From contig NC_088178.1 in assembly GCF_028769735.1 (NCBI RefSeq), forward strand, positions 16,318,357 to 16,382,356: 64,000 bases of DNA. The letters are read 5' to 3'. The DNA is from Zonotrichia leucophrys gambelii. Its lineage: Eukaryota > Chordata > Aves > Passeriformes > Passerellidae. The notes beneath the pieces were generated by a model. It was not told the DNA's origin. It did no database searches and saw nothing but the letters and a program-made list of their open reading frames with translations. Positions 27,101-42,100 of this stretch are shown piece by piece. The stretch's first letter is position 1; each line of letters begins with the position of its first letter. Both the position numbers and the translations under genes were made by a program.

Positions 27101-30100
27101 TATTTAGTTGTTGCAAAATTATTACTGTGATCATGTAACAGTAGCTCTTGTACCATGCAGGGACCTCCTGGCCCTGAAGGAGAACCTGGTCTGCAGGGGG
27201 AACCAGGCACAAAGGTAAATGTTGAAATTATTCTCTCTTAAGATCTTTATATTTTCAAATTCTCATAAAAGCAAATCAGAGAGCTCTGATTCATTAGCCA
27301 AGTAGACAGTGACAGATCATTAAGAAATACTGTTATTGTCATGATGACTCCATCAGCTGTAAACCCTGTCATTGTTGCAAATATTGTCCTTTAAAATGGA
27401 TTTTCCTTGTGATATTCAGGGAGACATTGGACCTGCTGGGAAGGCTGGAGAACCAGGTGACCAAGGTTTGAGGGTAAGCTCTGGATGCAAATCTTTTTCC
27501 ACAACAGAGAAGTTACGAATGAAGTGCAGGTTGAGAAATGTTGATTTAACAGAAGAATTCAATAAGAAGCTTTTTTCTGATAGCCTCTTTTTTTAAAGGA
27601 AAAAAAAAATCATTGTAATATTGTAGCAAGGTAAAAAGGGACAGGGGCCGGGTGGCTTGAGAGCTGCTCAGCAGAAAGGGACTTGGAGGTGCTGGTCAAC
27701 AGCCCATCTGAACATGAATCAGCAGTGCCCAGGTGGCCAGGAAGGCCAATGGCCTCCTGGCCTATGTCAGCAATGGTGTGGCCAGCAGGAGGAGGGCAGT
27801 GAATTTTTCCCTGTTCCTGGCACTGGTGAAGGTGCACCTTGAGCTTTGTGTCCGGTTCTGGGTCTCAGTTCAAAAGAGGACATTGAGGTGTGGAGCGTGT
27901 CCAGAGAAGGACAACGGAGCTGCTGAAGCACAGATTTTGAGAAGCAGTTGAGAGAGCACAGGTTGTTTAATCTGAGGAAAAGGAGGCTCCTTTCTCTCTA
28001 CAACAACCTGAAAGGAGGCAGTAGTGAGGTGGGTGTCAGTCTCTTCTGCCAGCTAACAAAGGACAGAATGGATGGCCTTAAGTTGTACCAGGAGAGGTTC
28101 AGATTGGAACCTTCAGAATAGAAGGAAAATTTTCACTGAAAGAGTGTTTAGGCATTGGAATAAGTTGCCATGGGAGGTGGTGGAGTCACAGTCTCCTGAA
28201 GTGTTTGAGAGGCATCTGGGTGTGGCACTTGAGAATGTGATTATGGTGGTGCTGGACTGATGGTTGGATTCAATGGTCTTCAAGCTTTCTTCCAACCTTG
28301 ATGATTCTGTGTGATTCTGTGATTATAATGTTGAAATATTTCTAATGGTAAATGGCCCTACAGAAAACATACCAATATAGTAGTTATCCACATAAACATG
28401 GAAGTTTCAGGGCAGAACTGGTATGTTTTTGAGGTTACTGTAATTACATGTTATATGCTCTGAATCCAAACAAAATCTCAGTGCCACTATCTAAATCTCC
28501 AGGGTTATATGGGCATAGTATTGCTTCATTTTTCTAATGCTGATCATCTTGTATGTTTTCTTGCATTGGATATTCATGGGCTGTGATGCTGAAGATAAAT
28601 AAACTGTAACAGCAATTAAAGTTTTCCAAACATGTATAACACCAGTCAAGAAATATAGGCAGTAACTTTGTTTTCAATTGTTTCTTTCTGTAAGGGTGAA
28701 CCAGGGCCTCCAGGAGAAGATGGTGTTCAAGGAAAAGATGGCCCAAAGGTACGTTAAATTTTTGCAGCAGATGTAAAGTACTCTAATTGGTCTAAGGACC
28801 CAAATCTCCTTTTTTATCCTGGGTCAACACCAGATCAACTGAGCCCACATGAGTGCACTTAGTTTTAACACAGGAGGTTCTGTAAAGTACAGGGTTTTCT
28901 GTATCTTTTGGGTACATAGCTAGCTTGCAAGGGCTGCAAAGCTGAGTGGCTTGACAAAGAAAAGCAAGTTTTACCTGAGTACAGCTTTTGTCTGTGGTGG
29001 CTAAAGTGCTGCAGGAAGCAAGCCCAAGGCTGCTCTGCTCCCCAGATTAGATCAGTGCTGTGCCAGGGACTGTGGCAGGTGCCAGCACAGGGGATGTCAT
29101 AGAGAACAATCTCAGATACTCGGTAATGGATGAGGCAAAATGTGGCTGTAGGAGTGTAGGAATGGGATAAACAGGGCTTTACCCTAACTTAGAGCCTGGT
29201 CTGAATTTGACTGGTAAGGTTCACATCAGTTTCAGTGTTTTCAAACTCAGAGATCCAGAATTCCCTTTTCTTATGAACAAGTAATTCTGTAGAAGCAGAC
29301 TGACTAAGGGATTTTGGGGGTTTTTTTTATTGTGTTTTAGGGAGACCCTGGAGACCAGGGACTTGTTGGAGAAGGTGGTGAAAAAGGAGAGATGGGATTA
29401 CCAGGAATTGCTGGGCCCCCTGGTGAACCCGGCGTAATGGGAATTCCTGTAAGTGTTTTCTGGTTGAAATGGACTTCTTGCTTGTTTGCTTTTAGTAAAC
29501 AAAATTAATTTTTCTTTCTTCCTTAATTTTTGATTTTCCTGCTTTTCTATGTAATTAGAGATGACTGTATTTAAATAAGTTTCCAATGTGGCTCAGGATT
29601 GGTAGAGAGAGGAGACAAATGCTTTTCCTATCTTAAATATGGGACTATCTCGGCAAATGGTGATTCCTCACCATCTGTCATCCAGACACATGTACCACAC
29701 AACCTGGAGCCTCTCACTTCAGCTCTCTCCTCTCCAAACAATGTGGCATCAAACATACACTGATCAAATAGTAGACAAGCACTAGAATTCACAGACAACA
29801 TTCTTAGATCAGTTTGCCCATTTGTTCTGGCATCACTCCTAGCAACTAAAATCCATCCATGAAATTGTATGCAACTCCTTCATGAGAGCAATTTTGGAGC
29901 ACAGCTTCCAAAGCAAGTGTTGTAGCTTTAAATCAGACCAGCTTCCCTTACCAAAAACCTTCATGTTCTCATCTGCAGCTGCCTTCTGTGCAGCTCTTGT
30001 ATGATGGTGGGGTCTGACAAAACATTGCTTGGAGCTCCAGCTGTTCATGGCTGGGAGCACTGTCCACTCTGTTTTCTAAGTGTCAATGCTACATTCTGCT

Positions 30101-33100
30101 GTCTTTTGTCCTGGGTTCTTCACTGTTAATTGCTTTTCTAGGAAATGAAAAAAGTGTTCTTTTGGTTGTTGGCACCCTTAGTGTGCTGCAGAACAAGTTT
30201 TGTTTCTTTGACTCTATTTTGAATTGGTAATTTTGGGGAACATTGGAAGTTTCCTATGTTGAAATTATTGTAAAACAGCTCAACCCTGGCATATCTACTC
30301 TTTATGTAATTATACTTGTGTACAATAATCAACATCAGCAGTGTTTCTGTGCCTCAGTGAGACAGGCAGGTCTGGCAATTCGATTTTTGGGAGGATGTGG
30401 TTAGGGAGGGATTTTTCATGTTTTTGTTCTACATGTTCCAAAGGCAGCTGTAGAGCTGCCGCCTTCTCCACTTGTCCTCCCTGGCATCTGGGAGTGTACA
30501 CATCACAGTTCTGGTTTGACCTCATTCTAGGGATGCAGACAGATCATAATATCCTAGTCTAAACATGGAAATAATTTTCCTATAGCCCATTGTCTAAGTG
30601 TTTCATTGGAGGTGAGAGTAATACTACATTTTCCTTAAACAGTAGCTTATAAAGTAACAAATAAGCTTCACAAATCTGTAAAGTAACATTTTCTGCGTGG
30701 AAAAGATTTAATGGTTTTTTTCACCCTTATTTGCAGTGCATTTCCATTACTTTGATAAATAATCCCTGAAACTTGCCCATTTGTTTATGCTATAACTTGA
30801 GACAGCCCTGCTAACTTGCTTGAAGACACAGTTAATGACATTTTTCCTCCCACCTCTCTGCTTTACCAAAGCCTACTTAGTTGTGCATTTTGGAGCAGAG
30901 GTTAAACATGTTTCCAGGCCTTTCTCAATCATTTCTTTTTCTCTCCCTAATAAATCTATAGGGCCCTGAAGGAACACCAGGAAATCCAGGTCAGAGGGGC
31001 CGTTTAGGAAAGAAGGTAGTATTTTTCATCTGCCCCAGTTCCCTTCCTTTTATCTGAAACTCAAATTTACATTACAAAATTCCATTGAACCAAAACTATC
31101 CCTGTTTTGTGTCATGCTTCAAGCCAATTTTTTACTTGTTAGCCATAGCAATTAGAATTGTCATCATTCTGCAATCAATAACATTCAAGGTCTTAGGAAA
31201 TTTAAATTTGTATCAAGATGTGGTTTTGCAACTCAGAGCAGTTTCTGCTTCAAGCTTTGACTAAAAGAAAACAAAGACTTAATGAGAAGGCTCTAGCAGA
31301 GACTCTTTTATACTGCAGAGTTCTGAGCTCTGACATTCTAATAACTACAGTAAATACCATACAGTAAATGTCATACCTATTAAATAATGCTGTTACACAT
31401 TTTGATTAAGCATCAATTGCATTTTGAAACTTAGTGTCAATCTCTTAGTATTTTTAATACAATAATACCAACAGGGGGAAAAGGGGCAGCTTGGCCCTCC
31501 AGGAGAAATTGGACCTGCTGGTGATTCTGGCCAACCTGGAAAAACTGGTCCTAAAGGTGCAAGAGGAACTCGAGGTCCCGTGGTTAGTACAAAACATTCT
31601 TACTTACAGAAGTCTTTCAGCATCAGAATGAGACCTGTTCACCTTTCCAGACAGAAACCTGGGGCATGGACCTGGAAGGAGCCACCTCAAACTTTTGGAC
31701 ATCTGACAGTTATGGGAGTGGGATGGCAGAGCATACCATGGAACACTCATGTCTCACACTCCACATAAACCTCACTGCTGTGGGTGTTTATAAACCTTTG
31801 CAGTTCCAGGAACAAAAATCAAGGGGTTTGCTATCACGTACCATCAGCCTTAGCCATGGCTGAAGCAAAGCACTTCAGATGAAGGCTACTACTCCTATCA
31901 AATAGGAATCTGGTCCAAAGTCAGCTGAATTAAGTCTATTCCATTAACTTTTGCTCCTTTCATAGTAAGCTCCCCAAGCTTGCTCCATACTGTGTGGCAG
32001 ATGCACAGAAGCATCCAGGCTCCCCACTAGAGAGGCAAAGTGCCTGTCTCAGTTCAGTCCTGTGGCCACTGAATGCAGCAGTGTGCTCTCCTGAGCACAT
32101 GAAGTACAGAAGCAAAGTTTGATGTCTAATGACCAATATTTTCAAGAGAAGGAGTCAACTTTCTGAGGTGATGACCATCCCCTGCTTCCCTTAGCATACT
32201 AGTACTTGTAAAGAGAGTTCTTCCTCACCTCTCAAAGCTCAGATCTATTTGATTTAATTATGCACAAAGACTATAAGGTTAGGACTCAAAACATTGACCA
32301 GTTTTTCCACAGAAGAATGAAAAGCCCAGTATTCTTTAATAAATGAAGTAGGACCTACAAGAAAGTTGTCCATGGTGTCAAATGTCAATATTTCAAGATT
32401 TTTCCAAGTGCTTACTTTATATAGTAGACATTGTTGTGGCACTCTACAAAGGAGCTCGTTTCTCTCTCTGATTACTGCATTTAACAGGGACATCTAGGAG
32501 GAATGGGACCTGAAGGAGAGCCAGGAATTCCAGGTTATGGGGTATGTTTTTTACTGAATTCATATACACATACATCCCAAAGTAACCCTGTGGTACTCTA
32601 ATTTCAAATATCCTAGGAATCTGTATCTAGACTACACAAATATTTTCAGGACTCACATATGTTTATGTGCTGTGTTTGCCTATTCAGAACTGTTAGCCTT
32701 AAGCAAGGATGCCTGGCTTTTGTTAGTTTGCTCACAGGGGGGGTTTGACCATAAACTTTAAACTGTTGTTTATCCGACGTATCTCACCCCTTCTGAATAA
32801 AGTTCCTCTAAAGCTACTACAGCTATTCATCATAAAGAGAGTTCAGCAAACACCACCACCTCTGCTTACTGTCTGGCCATGTAGTTTCCATTTAAGTAAC
32901 AGAAACTGATTGAATGAGGTTAGTTGAAGGACATAAAGATATTGTGGCTTTCACTGAAAAATAGCTGTGAAAATCATCATAGATTAATTGAGTCATCTTC
33001 TTACAGAGCAGACTATCCAGGCTCTTTGGCAAACAAAAACACCCATCACTGACCCCAGCCTTGAAGCAAGAACCAGCCCAGCTCCCATCACCTGCATTAA

Positions 33101-36100
33101 GCCCTATCAGAACATGTAGTTTCCCAAAATGCACAGAGCTTTTCCTGCACACAGTCAATTTTCTGCCATTGATTTTGTTGTCATAACATGATTTAGAATA
33201 ATTTTCAAGCAGAAAAAAAAATGTAGCAAGTAGCTAAAAGAAATTTTGGAATTAATTACTTTTTTAATTATTTGTTTTAAAATAATTTGTGTTTGGTTTG
33301 CTTCTTTAGGGTCACCAGGGTCCTCCAGGGCCCTCAGGGCCCCCAGGCCCCAAAGGAGAAAAGGTATGAACATGGGTTTCACTGATGTGTTTTGTGAAGT
33401 TATAAAGGGAGGAAATGTTACTGCCCACTGTTTTCCACAGCAAGCAGCAAAAGCCACCATTTGCAGTATTTGTTAGTGTTGTCAAAGACTAGGAAAAGAA
33501 ATGCAAAGTGAGGAAACGGGTCATTCAGAGCTGGAGTCCAAAATTATACTGTTAAAATGTTTGAGGTTTTAAAGCACAAGGTACCCATTGTACGGAACAC
33601 AGTCTATTGTATCAGACAGCACCACTGCCCTCAGCAAGCACTGCTGACAAAAATAATCAGTGCAGAACCAGCTAAATATTTACTTAACTCTGAGCTGTGA
33701 GTACACCCACAGATTTGCCTGAAAGTCCAGCTAGGATGGACAAATGTCTGTGGTTAATATAAAATGTTAGGGACAGGATGTGGCCTCAGTACTGCTATTT
33801 TAGTGTCAAATTTATTGTTTTTCTCTCAAGTCTCAAATCCTGAAAACAGATTTGTATGCTTACTGAAACCCTTGTGACCCCAAGAGGGCAGGTACATGGA
33901 TTCACTTCATGGAGATTGGATTGGAGCTGCCCTTGACACAGAGCTACAACCTGGAGCAAATTTTGCAATAAATACTGTGAAAGGGCATTGAGTGGCTGAT
34001 GTTGTAAATAGGTTTTGATACAATTTAAAAAACCAAAACTGAAAACTGATTTGTTGACAGCTAAATGTTTAGGTTGCTGGGTCATTTCTGAAAAACCACT
34101 TTGGTGCACTGTGGAAGTTCTTAATCATATTTTAATTGTGATTCTCTTTGCAATACTATTGCTAGGTATCATCTGGAATAGATAAGTTTTTGTTTATTAA
34201 CTTGGATGGCAGTTATTTCATATTTAAATTTTAATCAACTTCAGACTTTATGTTGGAGTCTTCTTTACTCTTGTTTTTCTTTCTGTTAGATGTACTTCTC
34301 AAAATAATGGAAGAAATTTTCTTTTTCCCTCTTGTTAAATATCCTGTTTATTCTTTTTTTCATTAAATAAAGACATGGTTATATGGATATTGTTCAGTTA
34401 ATAATTTTTTTTCTTATAGCTGCCTTTGAGAATAAAGCAAATATTTAGGGTTTTTAGTCCTTAATGTCTTTGGGACATTTAGGTGAATGTTAAAATGGAA
34501 TCACCATATTCATGATATTAAACCATAAGCATCATGTTCACTTTTAGCATCTATACAACATCTTCTCTGCTTTTTATTAGCATTTGAACTTATGTGCATG
34601 GTAGATGAAGTTGAACTTCCAAGTTAACATTTTTTAATACTTTTCTTTGCTTTAGGGTTACCCAGGCGAAGACAATACAGTCCCTGGACTACCTGGGCCC
34701 ATAGGTGAACCAGTAGGTCTTTCTTTCTCGAAACAATTATACTAGTGCATCTCAAGACAAGAGCAAATGCATTTGTTTCTGAAGCTTTATATCATTGTCT
34801 GAGGAATCAGTACAAAACTATAGAATGATGGTCCTTTAATGAGTGATCTCAGTCTGAAAATGCTGTTGTGTGCTCTTTCCTGCTTAAACATCTGTGCCCT
34901 CCATTTAATGACATTAATGCCATTAGTCTGTGTTTAGATCAGCACATTTTAGAAAAGAATTTTACCCTGTTTACCCAGAGTTACACTTGATTGCTTTACT
35001 AATCAAAAATATATTTTGACTTATTTCATTATCACTGCAAACTAATTCAGCTGATTTAGAGAACTGCATTTTATAACCATTTTTGTACTGAATTCATATG
35101 TGGAGTGTATCTCTGCAGCATTTATGAATCTGTCAAAATTATTAGTACAAACTTCAAAATTAAAGCAGATTTTGAGTACAGCAAGTCATTGCAGAAAAGA
35201 ATCCAATTTTTAATGGATATGACTTACAGAAGCCATAAGAGAGTTTTCCTTGTATGTCTTTCTTGAAACCAGAGTCATTTCATTTATCCATTCAGATTCT
35301 AAGTTTATACATATATATATATATATATTTATGTTTTTAATATAAGTATAAATCTGGGGAAGTTCCACTGAGGTCAGTTCTCCCTCCTGTTTCATTAAGC
35401 ACCATCTAATATTATCTTTTAGCTTCTAGTCTTCAGTTACAAAAAATTTTAGCCTGTGGCTACTGTGTGACTGCAATGCATTCTGTTTAGAAAAATGTTT
35501 ATTCCTTTATCCAAGCTACCCTTTATGTTTGTATTCCTCAGTTCCCTCTCAGTGGATAGTTTAAGAGAAATCCCAGCTTTCTGTTCATATTTCACTGCAG
35601 CATTATATTCAGTTCAGCTGTTACAGTTTGCTCCCTGGTTTGCTCTCCAGGGTCGAAGTGGTGAACGTGGAGATAGAGGAGAGCCCGGTGATGAGGGCTA
35701 CAAGGTAATACCTCTTGGGTTTTATCTTTTTATTTGAGCTTGGCAGGCTCTGCAGACACGTGGAGTAATGCAGCAGCAGTGTCACCTTCCCTCACAGCTG
35801 TGCAGGGATCCTGTGCTGGTCCTCACTGCACTGCTGCACCCCTGGAGCATCTTTCCTGTGGGGACATGGGAGCTGCAGCTCCTCAGCTGGACAAGGCTCC
35901 AGTGACCTTAGTGTGTACAAGTACCTGATGGGAGGAAATGAAGATGCGGTAGACAGACTTGTCTCTGTAGTGACAGGACAGGAGGCAAAGGGCAAAAACT
36001 GAAACACATGAAATTCCTTTTGAAATGTTTTTTTGGTGATTTCTTTGTTTGTTTGGTTTTGGGGGGTTTTTTTGGGTTTTTTTGCTGTGAGGATGACTGA

Positions 36101-39100
36101 GCACCAGAACAGGCTGCCCAGAGAGGTTGTGGAGTCTCTATCTGTGGAAATACTGGAAACTTGACTAAACAGGGTCCTGGACAATAATTTCTAGCTGGCC
36201 TTGCTTGAGAAAGAGGCCATAAATTATCTCAAAATGCCACTTTTAATTTAAACAGATCTGTGTTTCTGTAATACTGTAGTAGTTAACATTTTTCTCTGAA
36301 ATTTAAGCACTACTTATTTAAAATCTAATACTAAAAATTATTCATGAATTATATTCAGTCTTTCGGCACATAAAAATTGGATGGTAACTCATGCTCATCA
36401 CCGATGCAGTTCACTCAAATACAAGAGAGACAGCCCTTGACAGTCAATATCCAAATTACAAAGTAATACAGACAGACATATTAATAAGTGCATGAACCAA
36501 ATCTATCCTTACAGAAGTGCAGAAATGTTTAAACAATATGTAATTCCCACTTGCAGCTTGGAGTAGAGAACGTAAAGAATAACAGCTCTGTAGAGTTTGA
36601 TCTTGGAGATCTCACCATACTTTATGTAGGTTATGTCAATGAATCTGGGTCCACCTGACACCTCCCAGGATGGGCTTTACAAGGAATTCTGCAGCTCACT
36701 GAGCATGGCAGCCCGAGTTACTGTACTGCATTATGTTATATTTTCTCTTTCCCAGGGTCATACAGGTCTTCCAGGGCTTAGAGGACCTATTGGACAACAA
36801 GGACCTCCAGTAAGTATTTCAAACAAGGGAGATTTCTCTATTGACTGTTGAAAATATGTTTTCATTTGCATTCACATGTTTCCTGGAATTTATTTAATGT
36901 ATGTTCTTTTCAAAGGGAGAGCCAGGTGAATTGGGAGAGCAAGGACTAAAAGGAGAAAGAGGTTCAGAAGTAAGTAGAAAAAAGAAAACCAAAACTGCAC
37001 TTACCTGGAATTTGTAGGGTTTTATTGTTCACTGGCTATCCTTGGAAAACTGTTCCATAAGGCTAAAACTGAGTGTTTGGGTTTCCTTTTCATACCTGCA
37101 GGGACAAAAAGAAATATAAAGTGGAAAATTGCATAATGATCTTGGTTAGTAAATAGGTGTTATTTGATAGGTAAGTAGTTTTACTTTGGAATGATATCAA
37201 GCATTATGAGAATCTCTTTTGGAAACATTTGAGTGATATTTAATTATCCCCTAAAGTGGAGTTTCTTGTGTTAAAGTAGCTCTGGGGGCCAACTGGGATT
37301 TTGCTTCTCTGATCTGTAAATGAAGCCTCCTGGTACTGCACTGCACTGAGTTCTCAGAGACCTGGGAATAAGGAATTTGCTGCAGAATATAGAGCAATAA
37401 TGACAGAGCAAGTCACGACAAAGATCAAAGACCATATCTTTCTCTTTAGAAATATTAGCTCATCTTGGTGTTGTTTTGAAAATTGCCTAAGTGTTTATGT
37501 TCTTCCATGAACTGAATGTCATTGGCTTTTGAGATTTCAAAAGCATTAGGCTAAAAGATTTCTTAAAATACCAATTACCATTGGAATTTAAATGAGATAT
37601 TTTGTCTGAGAAGTTCCATGAAGCAACTCTGTTAGAGTTTAAAAATTTTGTAGGTAGCTACAAGAATCTGTAGTAGACAGGAATTGACTGAAGCAACAGA
37701 AAGGAAACATGATGTGGAGACATTGTGAACAAGTGCTCCAGCTATGAGCTTGGATATATTTCTCTTACACACTGCTCACATTCCAGGACAAAATCAGCAG
37801 TTTCTCTTGAAGAAATGTTTTCTTTGTCTTGCAAATGCCCCTCAGATCAATATTGCCATTTACAAATGTGGAACCAATACCCAGCATGGAGCTGCCCATA
37901 AGAGCTTAAAGACAGAAGTGTTAGCAGTGAGATCAGTGACAGAGCCTTACCTGCAGTGCCACTACTGGTGCTGTTATAGCAAGCCTTGCCAAGCTAATCC
38001 CACCAACTGCAACACTGAATCAGCTGGGTTTTCTTTACATGCATCCAGAAATCTTAATGAAAACAATATCAAGTTATTTGAATATGCATATTCCAGTTCT
38101 GACTTGCGGGGTCTATGCCATTCTTAACAAAAAAGGTGTTAAATTGACAGTAGAACAACATTTTGCTGGTTTTGTCATATTTGCATAATTATAAAACATT
38201 TACACTTAAATAACCCAGGCTTTTTCACCTTGTTGCATGTTGTGCCACTGCAGCATGGTAGTGATAGCATAACTTTTAAGAAGTGTTTTTGAAATACTTA
38301 GTCTAGAAAATCTTGGAAAACTTTTTCTACTTGTTCTATGCTAAAAAGTGTTATACTTGTTCCTGCTCTTCAGTGGTTGCATCTTTTAGAGGTAGGATAA
38401 AATTGATGCTATAAATCTTTATATTCTGTGCAGACTATCCTATAACAAAGTTCTCTGAAAAGCTTTTGACCATTCTGAGCTTTTCTTTCTTGGTGCATGA
38501 CCTCCTGTGCCACTAAACCACTTACAAGAATGTTATGTGCTCAGTAACCACTACTACACTAGTTTTCTTACACTACCAATTTCTAGATCAGTCAAGATGA
38601 AAATAATTCTGGTTTTAAGCAAATTTTATCTTTTGTGTAGGTCTTAGATAAAAACAAATGTTCACATCTGTGGTATGTGACACTATTGTTTTCTAGTATT
38701 CTCTTCCACAGACATTCAGTGCATTTACATTGCCTACTTTTCATGACTTCCCTTTTGAAGAGTAGAGGAAATGCTATAAAAGTGCACTTCATCACAGATG
38801 GGGGGCTGATACAGGGGAAATTACCAGATCCATGATGAAAAACATTTTATGATTATTGTTGGAAAAGTTTTAAAAACTAGTTCACAACAGGGAAAAAACA
38901 TACGCAATTCTGCCAAAATGTATTTGCTTTTACTTTAAATACTTTCTGCTGTCTCCTGAGATGTGAATAATCTGGTCCAAAGCAATGTGAACATGAATAC
39001 TAGAGGGGGACAATCCCCAGCTCTTCTTAGGGAATTGAATTTATGACATTTGTCAGTTCACAAATATTTGTAACTTCTAGGGACCCACAGGGAAGAAAGG

Positions 39101-42100
39101 AGCAACAGGTCAAGCAGGCAAAGCTGGAATTCCTGTAAGTAACAAAATTCAAAAGCCTATTTTCAAATTATAAAACAAAGAAAATACTAACTAATAAACC
39201 CAGAATTGTATTGTGTCAGGGTTACCAGAAGGTCTTGTGTTCAGTCTAAAGAGCCTTTTTATTATCCAGGAAGTGTAAAGGAACCCCTGTCATTTTTGAA
39301 TATTAATGATTTTTGAAATTTTGTTAAATTATACTGAATTATATTCAGTTACTCAGCATATGGAAGTGATGTGCAACTAACAATAACGTCCTTCCCACTT
39401 GTGGAATTATTTAATTGGCTCATTTGTGGAGTCCATTTGGAAGTTACCACATTATATTGCACAGAACTGTACTTGTGTTCACTTCTGACCCCATCAGTTC
39501 TTTGATCCTCTGCAGCCTGCAGAAGTTTGGGTCCATATGTCCATGATGGATACATGTGGTAAATGCCTTGAGGTTTATTTATTTCTCTTGCTTGCCCCGA
39601 GCTGAAATTTTTAATGTTTTTTCTTGAGTTACTGCAGAGGAGCTGACTTGCATGCCCTTCTCCCTGAGGGAGAAACCAGAGCAGGAAGCAGTAGGTGTCC
39701 TGTAAACATAGTGAAGAACAAAATGCATCAAGGTTATTTTGGTCTCCTAATAAATAATGCCACACAAGCACATATTGTAAATAACTTTTACTACCTCACA
39801 TCAAAACATTGTCAGTAAGTGGAGAAAAGCAGCTGTTGCACAGAGCTTGTACCTGCTGGGCAGAGTGCAGGAGGAGCCTTTTGAAGACAAGGAACTGTGT
39901 GTCCTTTGGAAATACTCAGCATTTTCTTTTGGAGAGCTGCAGGGATCATTCAGCAGGCAAAGGAGAGAAAGGAAAGTGGGACATACAGTGAAATGAGGAG
40001 ACAGTAAAACTAGAACTTGAGGAAGTTTCAAATCACATCCCAAATCAGGCCTTTTTTGTGCAAGTATAGCAACAGTTACCACAAACTTGCCATATTACAA
40101 ATTTGTATTTTTGATATGTTCAAATTTGTGAAAGTCCAGTACTGAGCATTTAGTAAAATAAAAGCTAAAAGGGTGTATGGTTGGGTTTTTTCCAGGGATA
40201 AATAGATGACTTTATCAGGATTCCTCACTTCAGTTTAAGAATTGACACTCTCAGGCATGTTCCAGGCTGGCACACAAATCAGTCCCATGATTTCAGCTGA
40301 AGTTGCTCAGATCCCATGGCAGGGCAAGTGTAAGGTTAAACCAGTAGAATTCTAAAGCAAACATCCTAACTCAGAGCTCCCTCTGCAACTATTCATTCAT
40401 TTCACTGGGTCTGTTGTAATGTAGAGTTTAGGAAATACTGTGACTGAAATCCAGTTGTGGGAGGGTGAAGATGAAAAGAGCAAACAATGCTGTATTTGAT
40501 TTGATTTTTTTTCAAGGGAAAACCAGGGGCACCAGGACTGAAAGGAGTACTTGGGTACCCTGGACCAGAGGGCAGTCCTGGGAACCCTGGAAAGACTGGG
40601 CTGTCAGGGAAGCCTGGCCCTAAGGTAAGTTCCTTTCCACATTTCCTCTATGTCATTTTGCATTTTACAGAATTTTCCAGGGTTAAGATATTTAAAAGGA
40701 AGAGACCACTCTCTGTTCCTTGAGTATATGGAAATTAGACCAATTTTTTTTTTTTTCTCTTTTGCTCCTAATATTCCAGCCAAGATATAAAGTTAGCATA
40801 AGGGAAGTGTGCTGTGTGAACAGTTTCATTGGAATATGACAGTAATAACTACGGCTAAGTGAAAGTCATTTCTTAGACAGGCTGCACAATTCTGGTCCTG
40901 AAAATTAGCCTGAGACTATTTCCTCTTAGGGTCTGAGATAATCCCACATTTCCTTATTGACTCTGTATTTGTAACCTATGTCTCTCCACCTAAATAATTA
41001 TGAAGTTTGTCCAAAGCCAGTGAAGTAGAGTATTAGGTATGTGAGGTATCTAAAAGCATTCTTGGAAATGGGTTTTTTGTCTGACTGTTCTTTGCTGGGG
41101 GCCAAAGGTGGTGACCTGCTGCCACTGGGAGCAGTGACACAGCTCTTCAATTGGTCCCTCCAGAGAGGGGGACAAGATTCCTTGAGTAGTTCTCATAATT
41201 GAAAGTCTGACCATTTTAATTTCCAGTATGAATTTCTCAGTATTCTCCCCAGATGGACCAGTAATTGTTATAAAAGATTACCAAGGTAGATTTGGAGTTA
41301 GGAATTAGCCAAGGTGCTGGATGAGGCACTGTTGTTTCAGGTATGAATTTCCAATCTGGTCGAGCAAAGAGAAAATTAAACAAGTTACCCGTAGGGGGCA
41401 GGTGCACCCTACTCAAGCTTCTCCACTCTCAGGTCATGAACCTCTTCCAAGTTCTTAAAATTCTTTGGAGCTGGATTTAGGAGAATCACCCCAAAGGATT
41501 TTTGCAATTTTGCCTTTCCACCAAAAATGTCATACAATCATGGTAAAGACAACTCCATTACCCCATTACAGTTTGTATAAAGAGAGGTGTATAACTGATT
41601 TTTGCCACAATGAGTAAAAAGAACAGAACTTTTGCTATGTAAGTTTATCAGTCCATCAATCTATAAGCCACATCACCATATTCAAAAGCCCAAAAAATGA
41701 CATTTAATACAAAAATCATGTTTTATACAACCTTTTTATTTCAATGAGTGCTTAACTGAATGTCATAGGAAATAAGGAAGATTTATATATGCTTATATTT
41801 CTATTAAATTACACCACAGAAATAGTCATTTCTATGGTAGCAAATTTCCATTTTGTAGCATGTCAAAAGTGGCTTAACTCCATGTACTCACTAACAGGTT
41901 TTTCATTTAAAATAGTTGCTTTTGTTGATAGGTTGATGTTCTCATATAATTTCATAACAAATGTTCTGGTCTTTCTTCATCTGGTAATGTTATTGTGTGT
42001 GAATCTTTACAGAGTGCACACAACCATACTAGTATTACCAGCATGCCTGTTCCTTAGAAGTAAACATGTTGAATTTTGAATATTTCTTTGGGAAGGTAGT

